Shown here: one piece after another, positions 1-5,054 of the stretch
Layout: the number at the start of each line of letters is the position of its first letter
Position numbering within the stretch: the stretch's first letter is position 1
From: an uncultured Pseudorhodoferax sp.
GTDB taxonomy: Bacteria > Pseudomonadota > Gammaproteobacteria > Burkholderiales > Burkholderiaceae
Assembly (NCBI GenBank): GCA_913776795.1
Contig: CAJYRH010000237.1
Location: 1-5,054 of the forward strand
Length of the DNA stretch: 5,054 bases
Reading direction: 5' to 3'
Translations under genes and position numbers: made by a program
The notes under the pieces: model-generated
Databases searched by the model: none
Told to the model about the DNA's origin: nothing
The model's input: the letters and a program-made list of their open reading frames with translations, nothing else

Positions 1-1205
1 AGCGCGGGTGCCGACAGAATGGTCACGCCGAAGGTCACGCCGGCCGTGACGGCCTCCACGCGCGACACCCGCCACAGGTGCACGAACGCGCTCGGCTTGA
101 CCAGCCCCATCACGGCCGCCACGACGATGGCGGCGAGCGCCGCCTGCGGCACCGGATGCAGCAGCGGCGTGAACCACACCAGGGCCGCCAGCACCACCAC
201 GACCGAGGCGATGGTGGCCCAGCCGGTGCGCGCACCGGCGTAGAGGTTGAGCGCCGATCGCGAGAACGACGAACTGGTGGGGAAGGCGCCGGACAGGCCG
301 GACGCCAGCTTGGCCAGGCCCTGGCCGATGAGGTCCTGGTCCTGGTCCCAGCGCTGGCCGCCGGTCTGGCTGTCGACCTTCGCGCTGGAGGCCGTCTCCA
401 GGAAACTGATGAGTGTGATGACCAGTGCCGGCACCAGCAGCCGGCTGAAGTCCTGCCAGCCTGGCCAGCGCGGCAGATACGGCTGCGGCATGCCGGCCGG
501 CAGCGCGCCGACCACTGCGCCGCCGGTGGCCTCGAAACCGGTGGCCCAACTGATGGCCGCCGCGGCCAGGACCACCAGCACCACGGCCGGCAGCTTGGGC
601 GACAGGCGGCGCGACAGCACCAGCAGCGCCAGCGAACCGATGCCGAACAGCGCTGCACCGGGATCGATCTGCTCGACCAGGTGGACCGCCTGCCAATCGC
701 GCGGCAGGCCGATCAGGTCATGGAGCTGCGAGGCCAGGATCAGAACGGCCGCGGCCTGCGTGAAGCCCATCAGCACAGGGGCGCTGACCACGTTGAGCAG
801 CCACCCGAAGCGCGCCAGGCCCAGCACGATCTGCAGCACGCCAGACAGCAGCGCCAGCCACACCGCCAGGTTCACCCACTGCGGGCTGCCCGGCTCGGCC
901 ATGCCGGTCAGGGACGCCGCGATCAACAGGCAGCTCAGCGCCGTGGGCCCGACCGACAGGCGGGTGGATGCCGAGAACAGCACTGCGATCAGCGCCGGCA
1001 GCAGCGAGGCGTAGATGCCCGTCACCAGGGGCATGCCGGCCAAAGCCGCATAGGCCACGCCCTGAGGGATGACCATCATGCCGACCGTCAGGCCCGCCAC
1101 GGCTTCCCCCTGGAGGGTTCTCCGGTCGGGCTGCGACCAGGCCAGAAAGGGAAAGAACCGGCGCCAGCGCCGGCGGAAGGATGTGTGCGGGGCTTCAGGC
1201 ATCAT
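1..1205 (-). CDS. SulP family inorganic anion (sulfate-type) permease, N-terminal part
   Basis: Inner-membrane transporter of the SulP/SLC26 family, which moves sulfate, bicarbonate or other anions; the substrate cannot be told from sequence. The reading frame is open from 1205 to the left edge (about 401 codons), against roughly 550-600 residues for complete members, so the last membrane helices and the usual cytoplasmic STAS domain are outside the window. Visible family signatures: VIPQGVAYAALAGMP at residues 45-59, the LSVGPTAL stretch at 83-90, GFTQAAAVLI at 147-156, and FPTSSSFSRSALN at 308-320. The rest is a series of hydrophobic segments with short polar links. Two adjacent ATGs (1205 and 1202) could start it; both precede an Arg-rich stretch (residues 11-16) and neither has a clear Shine-Dalgarno. 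No later in-frame ATG would keep the conserved first helix. It is divergent from the nuclease at 1204. Family assignment is firm; start is moderately sure. Confidence 0.93.
   Translation of the reverse strand, partial: MMPEAPHTSFRRRWRRFFPFLAWSQPDRRTLQGEAVAGLTVGMMVIPQGVAYAALAGMPLVTGIYASLLPALIAVLFSASTRLSVGPTALSCLLIAASLTGMAEPGSPQWVNLAVWLALLSGVLQIVLGLARFGWLLNVVSAPVLMGFTQAAAVLILASQLHDLIGLPRDWQAVHLVEQIDPGAALFGIGSLALLVLSRRLSPKLPAVVLVVLAAAAISWATGFEATGGAVVGALPAGMPQPYLPRWPGWQDFSRLLVPALVITLISFLETASSAKVDSQTGGQRWDQDQDLIGQGLAKLASGLSGAFPTSSSFSRSALNLYAGARTGWATIASVVVVLAALVWFTPLLHPVPQAALAAIVVAAVMGLVKPSAFVHLWRVSRVEAVTAGVTFGVTILSAPA
1158..1173. repeat. GC-rich palindrome inside the start of the permease gene
   Basis: CCGGCGC CA GCGCCGG, 7-bp perfect arms with a 2-bp centre, in permease codons 11-16 (the Arg-rich stretch) and 31 bp upstream of ATG 1204 of the nuclease. 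In the permease mRNA it could form a tight GC hairpin shortly after the start codon. A coding-constraint origin (runs of CGC/CGG Arg codons) is the simplest explanation. Confidence 0.4.
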
Positions 1206-1758
1206 GCGGGGCGCCCGGCGTGTTGCGGGCAGCGCATTGTCCCATCGCCCGTTGCGTTCACCTGCCGTGCTCCGTTCTCTCGCTGCCCTTGCCGGCGTCC
1301 TTGCCGGGCTGTCGTTCACTCTTGCGCAAGCTGCCGATGCCTGGGCAGGTCGGGTCACGTATGTCAGCGATGGCGACACGCTGTGGGTGCGGCCGGACGC
1401 CGGTGGTCGGCCGCGCAAGGTGCGCATGCATGGCATCGACGCGCCTGAGCTGTGCCAGGCCCATGGGCCCGAGGCGCGGTCTGCCTTGCAGCGCGCGGTG
1501 CTTGGGCGCGAGGTGCACGTGCAGCCGCTGCGTGGCGACGACTACGGCCGCCTGCTGGCGCGGCTGTGGCTCGATGGGAAGGATGTGGCCGCACCCCTGG
1601 TGCGGGCCGGCCATGCCTGGTCGTACCGGTACCGCCGCAGCCCCGGTCCGTATGCGAGGGAAGAGGGCGAGGCGCGTGCCGCCCGTCGTGGCCTGTTCAT
1701 GGACGTCCGCGCGCTCCGGCCCTATGCGTTCCGCCGTCAGCACGGCCCGTGCAGATGA
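1204..1758 (+). CDS. Thermonuclease-family (SNase-like) secreted nuclease
   Basis: Predicted exported Ca-dependent-type nuclease with a staphylococcal-nuclease (OB-fold) domain; 184 aa from ATG 1204. An N-terminal hydrophobic segment (about residues 22-42, LRSLAALAGVLAG) ending in AQA-AD looks like a signal peptide, so action in periplasm or outside is inferred. The domain runs from about residue 48 to 167. By alignment from memory with S. aureus nuclease, the metal and catalytic residues are present: SDGDT (D58), R74, GIDAPE at 77-82 (D79, E82) and YGR with R116; the usual C-terminal A..ARRGLF follows. The start is uncertain: GTG 1267 would give a more typical short signal peptide, and TTG 1252 is also in frame; none has a good Shine-Dalgarno. 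Frames upstream of 1204 run antisense to the permease. It ends 4 bp before the stop of the opposing moeB-like gene. Biological role (nutrient scavenging, DNA turnover) is unknown. Confidence 0.88.
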   Translation: MRGARRVAGSALSHRPLRSPAVLRSLAALAGVLAGLSFTLAQAADAWAGRVTYVSDGDTLWVRPDAGGRPRKVRMHGIDAPELCQAHGPEARSALQRAVLGREVHVQPLRGDDYGRLLARLWLDGKDVAAPLVRAGHAWSYRYRRSPGPYAREEGEARAARRGLFMDVRALRPYAFRRQHGPCR

Positions 1759-1762
1759 TTCT

Positions 1763-2512
1763 TCAGCGTGTGCCGCAGACCGGGCAGTGCGGCTGCCGGG
1801 CCACGCGCAGCGTGGTCCATTCCAGCTGCCGCGCATCGAGCATGAGCAGGCGCCCAGCGAGCGAGGGGCCGGCGCCGCTCAGCAGCTTGAGCGCCTCGAC
1901 CGCCTGCAGGCTGCCGACCACGCCGACCAGAGGCGCCAGCACGCCCATCGTGGCGCAGCGCACTTCCTCGGGCATGCTGTCGGGCGGGAACACGCAGGCA
2001 TAGCAGGGCGACGCGGCATCGCGCGGGTCGAACACCGCCAGTTGCGCGTCGAAGCGGATCGCAGCACCCGAGACCAGCGGCCGTCCATGCCGCACGCAGG
2101 CCGCGTTGACGGCCTGCCGTGTGGCGAAGTTGTCGCAGCAGTCCAGCACCACGTCGGCTTCGCGCACCAGCCGGTCCAACAGCGCTGCATCGGCGCGCTG
2201 TGCGATGGCCCGCACTGCCACCTCCGGGTTCAGCGCGGCAATGGCCACGCGCGCCGAATCGGCCTTGGGCTGGTCCAGCCGTGCCATGCTGTGGGCGACC
2301 TGGCGCTGCAGATTGGTCAGGTCGACCGTGTCGTCGTCCACCAGCGTGATGCGGCCGACGCCCGCACTGCCCAGGTACAGCGCCACCGGCGAGCCCAGAC
2401 CGCCGGCGCCCACGACGAGCGCGTGGGCGTCGAGCAGGCGCTGCTGGCCCTCGATGCCGATCTCGTCGAGCAGGATGTGGCGCGAGTAGCGCAGGAGCTG
2501 GTCATCCGTCAT
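1763..2512 (-). CDS. moeB: MoeB/ThiF/HesA family E1-like adenylyltransferase
   Basis: Cytoplasmic ATP-dependent enzyme that adenylates the C-terminal Gly-Gly of a small sulfur-carrier protein (MoaD in molybdopterin synthesis, ThiS in thiamine synthesis). From ATG 2512 it is 249 aa, the length of E. coli MoeB. Visible: RYSRHIL near the N-terminus, nucleotide-binding GAGGLG at 35-40, LVDDDTVDLTNLQRQ at 57-71 with the arginine finger region, DCCDN at 124-128 (D127 matches the catalytic Asp), zinc-ligand pairs CYAC (170, 173) and CPVC (243, 246), and C186 at the position of the ThiF/MoeB conserved Cys. No rhodanese domain is fused. MoeB versus ThiF cannot be settled here, since no moaD, moaE or thi genes are in view; MoeB is favoured by length and overall pattern. 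An in-frame ATG at 2545 with a strong Shine-Dalgarno would add MRGFSFGHNRR (260 aa). It lies 67 bp behind ctpA, across a terminator. Confidence 0.9.
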   Translation of the reverse strand: MTDDQLLRYSRHILLDEIGIEGQQRLLDAHALVVGAGGLGSPVALYLGSAGVGRITLVDDDTVDLTNLQRQVAHSMARLDQPKADSARVAIAALNPEVAVRAIAQRADAALLDRLVREADVVLDCCDNFATRQAVNAACVRHGRPLVSGAAIRFDAQLAVFDPRDAASPCYACVFPPDSMPEEVRCATMGVLAPLVGVVGSLQAVEALKLLSGAGPSLAGRLLMLDARQLEWTTLRVARQPHCPVCGTR

Positions 2513-2527
2513 GCGGCGATTGTGGCC

Positions 2528-2554
2528 AAAAGAAAAGCCCCGCATCGCGGGGCT
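2528..2554 (-). terminator. Intrinsic (Rho-independent) terminator after ctpA
   Basis: Read on the minus strand: an 8-bp perfect stem AGCCCCGC / GCGGGGCT (2554-2547 with 2543-2536), loop GAT, then TTTTCTTTT (the first T closes the stem). It lies 25 bp past the ctpA stop and ends 15 bp before ATG 2512 of moeB. It should end most transcripts from gpmA-ctpA, so moeB either depends on read-through or has its own promoter inside the 3' end of ctpA. The plus-strand reading has no T-run after the stem, so it is judged one-directional. Confidence 0.88.
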
Positions 2555-2558
2555 CCTC
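2553..2558 (-). promoter_or_regulatory. Strong Shine-Dalgarno for an alternative moeB start
   Basis: On the minus strand GAGGAG is followed by seven bases (CCCCGCG) and then ATG at 2545-2543, in frame with moeB. The downstream ATG at 2512, which matches the family N-terminus, has no comparable ribosome binding site (preceding bases CACAATCGCCGC). The last two bases of the GAGGAG fall in the terminator stem and the ATG is in its loop, so a folded hairpin would hide this start. It may equally be coincidence created by the GC-rich terminator sequence. Confidence 0.45.
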
Positions 2559-2579
2559 GGTGTCCAGGCAGGGCAGAGA

Positions 2580-4016
2580 TCAGTTTTCCTTCTTCTCCTG
2601 CGGCCGCTCGACCAGGGTCTTGCTGACCAGCACCGGTCCACCCTTGAGCCGGCTGATGGCCTGGGCCAGCTGGAAGTCCTTGTCGGAACCGAACTCGGGC
2701 GGGCGGCGCTCGGCCACCGGCTTCTTCGCCTCCTCTTCCAGGCGCTTGCGGGCTTCCTCGCGGGCCTTCTCGCGCGCGGCATCCTTGATCTCGGGACCCT
2801 GGCCGCTGTTCAGGTGCTTCTCCAGGTCGGCCTCGCGCGTGCGCAGGGCCGCAAAGGGGCTGCCTTCCTCGGTCTCGTCGACCATCACGTCGGGCACGAT
2901 GCCCTTGGCCTGGATTGAGTTGCCGCTGGGCGTGTAGTAGCGCGCGGTGGTGAGCTTCAGGCCCGTGTCCGGACCCAGCGGGCGCACGGTCTGCACCGAG
3001 CCCTTGCCAAAGGTCTGGCTGCCCATGATGGTGGCGCGCTTGTGGTCCTGCAGCGCGCCGGCGACGATTTCGCTGGCCGAGGCCGAGCCTTCGTTGACCA
3101 GCACCACGATAGGCACGTTCTTGAGCGCAGCCGGCAGCCGCTTGAGCGGGTCGGAGCCGCCGCGGCGCAGGTAGTACTCGGGCGCGGCCTTGTAGGTGAA
3201 CTTGCTGTCGGCCAGCTGGCCGTTGGTGGAGACGACCGTCACACCCTCGGGCAGGAATGCGCTCGAAACCGCAACCGCAGCGTCGAGCAGGCCACCCGGG
3301 TCGTTGCGCAGGTCCAGCACCAGGCCCTTGAGGTTGGGCTCCTGCTTGTAGATCTCCTCGAGCTTGCGCGCGAAGTCGTCCACCGTGCGGTCCTGGAACT
3401 GGCTCAGGCGGATCCAGGCGTAGCCCGGCTCCACGACCTTGCCCTTGACCGACTGGGTGCGGATCTCCTCGCGCGTGATCGTCACGGGGAAGCTGCGGCT
3501 CTCGTCCTTGCGGAAGATGGTCAGGTCGACCTTGGTGTTGGGCTCGCCGCGCATGCGCTTGACGGCGTCGTTCAGCGACAGGCCCTTGACGGCCGTGTCG
3601 TCGATCTTGGTGATCAGGTCACCGGGCTTGAGGCCGGCGCGAAAGGCCGGCGAGCCCTCGATCGGCGAGACCACCTTGACGAGGCCGTCTTCCTGCGTGA
3701 TCTCGATGCCCACGCCCACGAAGCGGCCCGTCGTGCCTTCGCGGAATTCCTTGAAGGTCTTCTTGTCGAAGTACTGCGAGTGCGGATCCAGGCTGGCCAC
3801 CATGCCCGAGATCGCGTCGCTGATCAGCTTCTTCTCGTCGACGGGCTCGACGTAGTCGCTCTTGATCATGCCGAACACGGCTGCCATCTGCTGGAGTTCC
3901 TCCAGCGGCAGGGGCGCCATGGCACCGCGCGCCACGGTCTGCAGCGACACGGTGGTCATGGCCCCTGCAAGGGCACCGGCTGCGACCCAGCCTGCGATCT
4001 TCAGTTTCTGACCCAT
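2580..4016 (-). CDS. ctpA: Carboxy-terminal processing protease, S41 family (CtpA/Prc type)
   Basis: Envelope serine protease that trims or degrades proteins from their C-termini in the periplasm. It is 478 aa from ATG 4016. A hydrophobic N-terminal segment (residues 8-28) without a lipobox acts as signal peptide or anchor. A conserved helical region with SLDPHSQYF (75-83) precedes a PDZ domain at about 97-170 (FVGVGIE, SPAFRAGLKPGDLI). The S41 core covers about 185-380: GLVLDLRNDPGGLL (231-244), GSASASE with the nucleophile S313, and FGKGSVQ with the general base K338 and Q342; spacing between Ser and Lys is 25, as in E. coli Prc. The tail (about 395-440) is rich in Lys, Glu and Arg and probably a coiled coil; the protein ends EKKEN. 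A weak GGGGA lies nine bases before the start. It follows gpmA by 113 bp on the same strand and is closed by a strong terminator. The length fits the shorter CtpA group, not the ~680-aa E. coli Prc. Confidence 0.96.
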   Translation of the reverse strand: MGQKLKIAGWVAAGALAGAMTTVSLQTVARGAMAPLPLEELQQMAAVFGMIKSDYVEPVDEKKLISDAISGMVASLDPHSQYFDKKTFKEFREGTTGRFVGVGIEITQEDGLVKVVSPIEGSPAFRAGLKPGDLITKIDDTAVKGLSLNDAVKRMRGEPNTKVDLTIFRKDESRSFPVTITREEIRTQSVKGKVVEPGYAWIRLSQFQDRTVDDFARKLEEIYKQEPNLKGLVLDLRNDPGGLLDAAVAVSSAFLPEGVTVVSTNGQLADSKFTYKAAPEYYLRRGGSDPLKRLPAALKNVPIVVLVNEGSASASEIVAGALQDHKRATIMGSQTFGKGSVQTVRPLGPDTGLKLTTARYYTPSGNSIQAKGIVPDVMVDETEEGSPFAALRTREADLEKHLNSGQGPEIKDAAREKAREEARKRLEEEAKKPVAERRPPEFGSDKDFQLAQAISRLKGGPVLVSKTLVERPQEKKEN

Positions 4017-4079
4017 AGCGAGCTATCCCCAGACAGGTTCCGACAAATGAGCGATTGGAATGCCGGATCGCGAGCCGGT

Positions 4080-4096
4080 TCCGCTGAAACAGCGGA
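4080..4096. repeat. Inverted repeat in the gpmA-ctpA gap
   Basis: Perfect 7-bp arms TCCGCTG and CAGCGGA separated by AAA on the plus strand. Neither orientation is followed by a T-run, so it is not a standard intrinsic terminator. It lies 64 bp upstream of the ctpA start and could be a protein-binding dyad, an RNA-processing hairpin in a gpmA-ctpA transcript, or part of a weak terminator. Confidence 0.6.
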
Positions 4097-4104
4097 GAAT
4101 TTCT

Positions 4105-4118
4105 GGCCTTTACAGGCC
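4105..4118 (-). repeat. Small GNRA-loop hairpin just after gpmA
   Basis: In the minus-strand transcript GGCCT GTAA AGGCC forms a 5-bp stem closed by a GUAA tetraloop (GNRA type), starting 11 bp after the gpmA stop. The following bases are AGAAATTCTCC, not a U-tract, so termination by the intrinsic mechanism is doubtful; 3'-end stabilisation or chance are other readings. Together with the inverted repeat at 4080-4096 it occupies most of the first 50 bp of this gap. Confidence 0.5.
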
Positions 4119-4129
4119 GTTCACGAAAA

Positions 4130-4876
4130 TCAGTCCTTCTTGCCCTGCGCCGCCACCGCGGCCGCAGCGCGCGCTGCCGCTTCAGCATCGCCCAGATAGT
4201 AGTGGCGGATCGGCTTGAGATCGGCGTCCAGTTCGTAAACCAGCGGAATTCCGTTGGGAATGTTCAGGCCCACGATGTCGGCATCGGAGATGCCGTCCAG
4301 GTACTTGACCAGCGCACGAATGGAGTTGCCGTGGGCGGCCACCACCACCTTGCGGCCCGACTGAATGGCAGGCGCCATGGCCTCGTTCCAGAACGGCAGC
4401 ACGCGGGCCACGGTGTCTTTCAGGCACTCGGTCAGAGGCACCTGGTCGGGCGCGAGCTTGGCATAGCGCAGGTCGCCGCGCTCGCTGCGCGGGTCGCCGG
4501 CCTCCAGCGCGGGCGGCGGCGTGTCGTAGCTGCGGCGCCAGACCAGCACCTGCTCGTCGCCGTACTGCTTGGCGGTCTCGGCCTTGTTCAGGCCCTGCAG
4601 TGCACCATAGTGGCGCTCGTTCAGGCGCCAGCTGTGGACCACCGGCAGCCAGGTGCGGTCCATCTCGTCCAGCGTGTGCCACAGCGTGCGCGTGGCGCGC
4701 TTGAGCACGCTGGTGTAGGCCACGTCGAACTCGTAGCCCTCGGCGCGCAGCAGGCGACCGGCGTTCTTGGCCTGTTCGATGCCGGTTTCCGTGAGGTCCA
4801 CGTCGGTCCAGCCGGTGAATCGGTTCTCAAGATTCCAGGTCGATTCGCCGTGGCGGATCAGGACGAGTTTGTGCAT
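4130..4876 (-). CDS. gpmA: 2,3-bisphosphoglycerate-dependent phosphoglycerate mutase
   Basis: Cytoplasmic glycolytic and gluconeogenic enzyme that interconverts 3-phosphoglycerate and 2-phosphoglycerate through a phosphohistidine. It is 248 aa from ATG 4876 ([11 protein letters not shown]), close to the 250 aa of E. coli GpmA, and alignable along nearly its whole length. Catalytic set, numbered from this start: R8, H9 (phosphohistidine) in RHGESTWN, R60 in SVLKRA, E87 in [18 protein letters not shown], and H182 in [14 protein letters not shown]. The C-terminal tail is alanine-rich and ends QGKKD, as in the family, including the lid region needed by the cofactor-dependent type. A TTG at 4885 in the same frame adds only three residues and is unlikely as a start. 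No clear Shine-Dalgarno precedes the ATG. It is divergent from the gene at 5001 and upstream of ctpA on the same strand. Confidence 0.98.
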   Translation of the reverse strand: MHKLVLIRHGESTWNLENRFTGWTDVDLTETGIEQAKNAGRLLRAEGYEFDVAYTSVLKRATRTLWHTLDEMDRTWLPVVHSWRLNERHYGALQGLNKAETAKQYGDEQVLVWRRSYDTPPPALEAGDPRSERGDLRYAKLAPDQVPLTECLKDTVARVLPFWNEAMAPAIQSGRKVVVAAHGNSIRALVKYLDGISDADIVGLNIPNGIPLVYELDADLKPIRHYYLGDAEAAARAAAAVAAQGKKD

Positions 4877-4925
4877 GGTGGTCAAAGTTGGGAGAGCGGA
4901 GGGAATTGGGCCGGCGCGCGCAGCG

Positions 4926-4939
4926 GGCCGAAACCGGCC
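4926..4939. repeat. Inverted repeat in the divergent gpmA promoter region
   Basis: GGCCG AAAC CGGCC, 5-bp arms around a 4-base spacer, directly next to the AT-rich block ATTTTAGAAT. It would sit in the spacer upstream of the plus-strand -10 candidate, and just downstream of the minus-strand one. It may be an operator or simply GC-rich chance. Confidence 0.35.
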
Positions 4940-4949
4940 ATTTTAGAAT
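4940..4949. promoter_or_regulatory. Candidate divergent promoter core (overlapping -10 hexamers)
   Basis: The only AT-rich block in the 124-bp gap between gpmA and the gene at 5001. On the plus strand TAGAAT (4944-4949) matches the sigma-70 -10 consensus at five of six bases and would start RNA about 45 bases before ATG 5001. On the minus strand TAAAAT (4945-4940) also matches at five of six and could serve gpmA. Neither has a recognisable -35 box at 16-18 bp, so support is from the -10 match and position only. The plus-strand leader would contain a small CCGCC/GGCGG hairpin (4961-4975). Confidence 0.45.
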
Positions 4950-5000
4950 CGCCGACCCGCCCGCCAGATCGGCGGCGGCCCCAACGAGAAAGCCTTTTGC

Positions 5001-5054
5001 ATGAAATTCGTGATCGACAACTGGATGCTGTTCGCCGTGGCGCTGGCTTCCGCG
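5001..5054 (+). CDS. Membrane-anchored protein, N-terminal fragment (probable rhodanese-like protein)
   Basis: Only the first 18 codons are in view: MKFVIDNWMLFAVALASA, ending at the right edge with no stop. The start of a hydrophobic helix is visible (from residue 8), fitting a signal anchor. A purine-rich GAGAAAG (4986-4992) lies eight bases before the ATG, a plausible ribosome binding site, and the TAGAAT candidate promoter is upstream. The assignment to a rhodanese-like protein rests on remembered gene order in Burkholderiales, where such a gene followed by grxC and secB sits divergent to gpmA; no rhodanese domain or active-site Cys is in the window. Confidence 0.6.
   Translation, partial: MKFVIDNWMLFAVALASA

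Noticed and set aside
327..351. Short GGTCCT tandem-like repeat in the permease gene
   Set aside because: It is the codons for the DQDQD stretch before the conserved LIGQGLA motif; too short and in frame to be an independent repeat element.
1069..1203. N-terminal extension of the nuclease upstream of 1204
   Set aside because: It lies antisense to the conserved first part of the permease, is Arg/Lys-rich, and would place the signal peptide over 60 residues from the start.
78..1448. 456-codon plus-strand open frame antisense to the permease
   Set aside because: Low-complexity Arg/Gln/His/Gly-rich translation with no recognisable domain; it is the complement of a well-supported SulP gene and arises from high GC with few stops.
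1181..2626. 481-codon plus-strand open frame crossing the nuclease and moeB
   Set aside because: Overlaps the SNase domain in another frame and moeB antisense; both of those carry intact catalytic motifs, this one has none.
2513..2782. N-terminal extension of moeB by 90 residues into the ctpA 3' end
   Set aside because: The extra residues are Arg/Ser/Pro-rich shadow of ctpA; the MoeB family N-terminus begins at MTDDQLLRYSRH. Only the short extension from 2545 is kept as an alternative.
3042..4199. 385-codon plus-strand open frame antisense to ctpA
   Set aside because: The translation is typical of an antisense shadow (many Leu, Val, Asp, His, Arg) with no domain, and it runs through the ctpA promoter gap.
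1..5054. Mobile elements, CRISPR arrays, tRNA or rRNA genes, or a novel defence or biosynthetic system
   Set aside because: No transposase, terminal repeats, spaced direct repeats or cloverleaf was seen; nearly all sequence is covered by recognisable housekeeping genes with uniform base composition.

Overview
The window looks like a chromosomal housekeeping segment of a high-GC betaproteobacterium, most likely Burkholderiales and probably Comamonadaceae. This rests on the GC-rich third codon positions, the close match of the phosphoglycerate mutase and S41 protease to that group's versions, and my recollection of a gpmA / rhodanese-like divergent arrangement there. No search was run, so genus is not claimed.

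Layout from left to right. (1) Minus strand, 1-1205: the N-terminal ~401 codons of a SulP-family anion (sulfate-type) permease; the remaining membrane segments and any STAS domain lie beyond the left edge. (2) Plus strand, 1204-1758: a secreted thermonuclease-like (SNase) protein, divergent from the permease, with annotated start codons that overlap on opposite strands. (3) Minus strand, 2512-1763: a MoeB/ThiF/HesA-type E1-like adenylyltransferase, tail-to-tail with the nuclease with only 4 bp between stops. (4) A strong intrinsic terminator on the minus strand at 2554-2528. (5) Minus strand, 4016-2580: a carboxy-terminal processing protease (S41, CtpA/Prc type). (6) Minus strand, 4876-4130: 2,3-bisphosphoglycerate-dependent phosphoglycerate mutase, gpmA. 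(7) Plus strand from 5001: the first 18 codons of a membrane-anchored protein, by position probably the rhodanese-like protein, running off the right edge.

The minus-strand genes gpmA, ctpA and moeB read in one direction and could form a transcription unit, with the terminator limiting how much reaches moeB. Glycolysis (gpmA), envelope proteolysis (ctpA) and sulfur-carrier activation (moeB) have no obvious joint pathway. A loose sulfur theme (anion permease, sulfur-carrier adenylyltransferase, possible rhodanese) is only suggestive.

No mobile element, CRISPR array, tRNA, rRNA or clear sign of horizontal transfer was seen, and no undescribed system. The most interesting detail is the ctpA-moeB junction: the terminator loop contains an ATG in frame with moeB, preceded at good spacing by a strong Shine-Dalgarno sequence.
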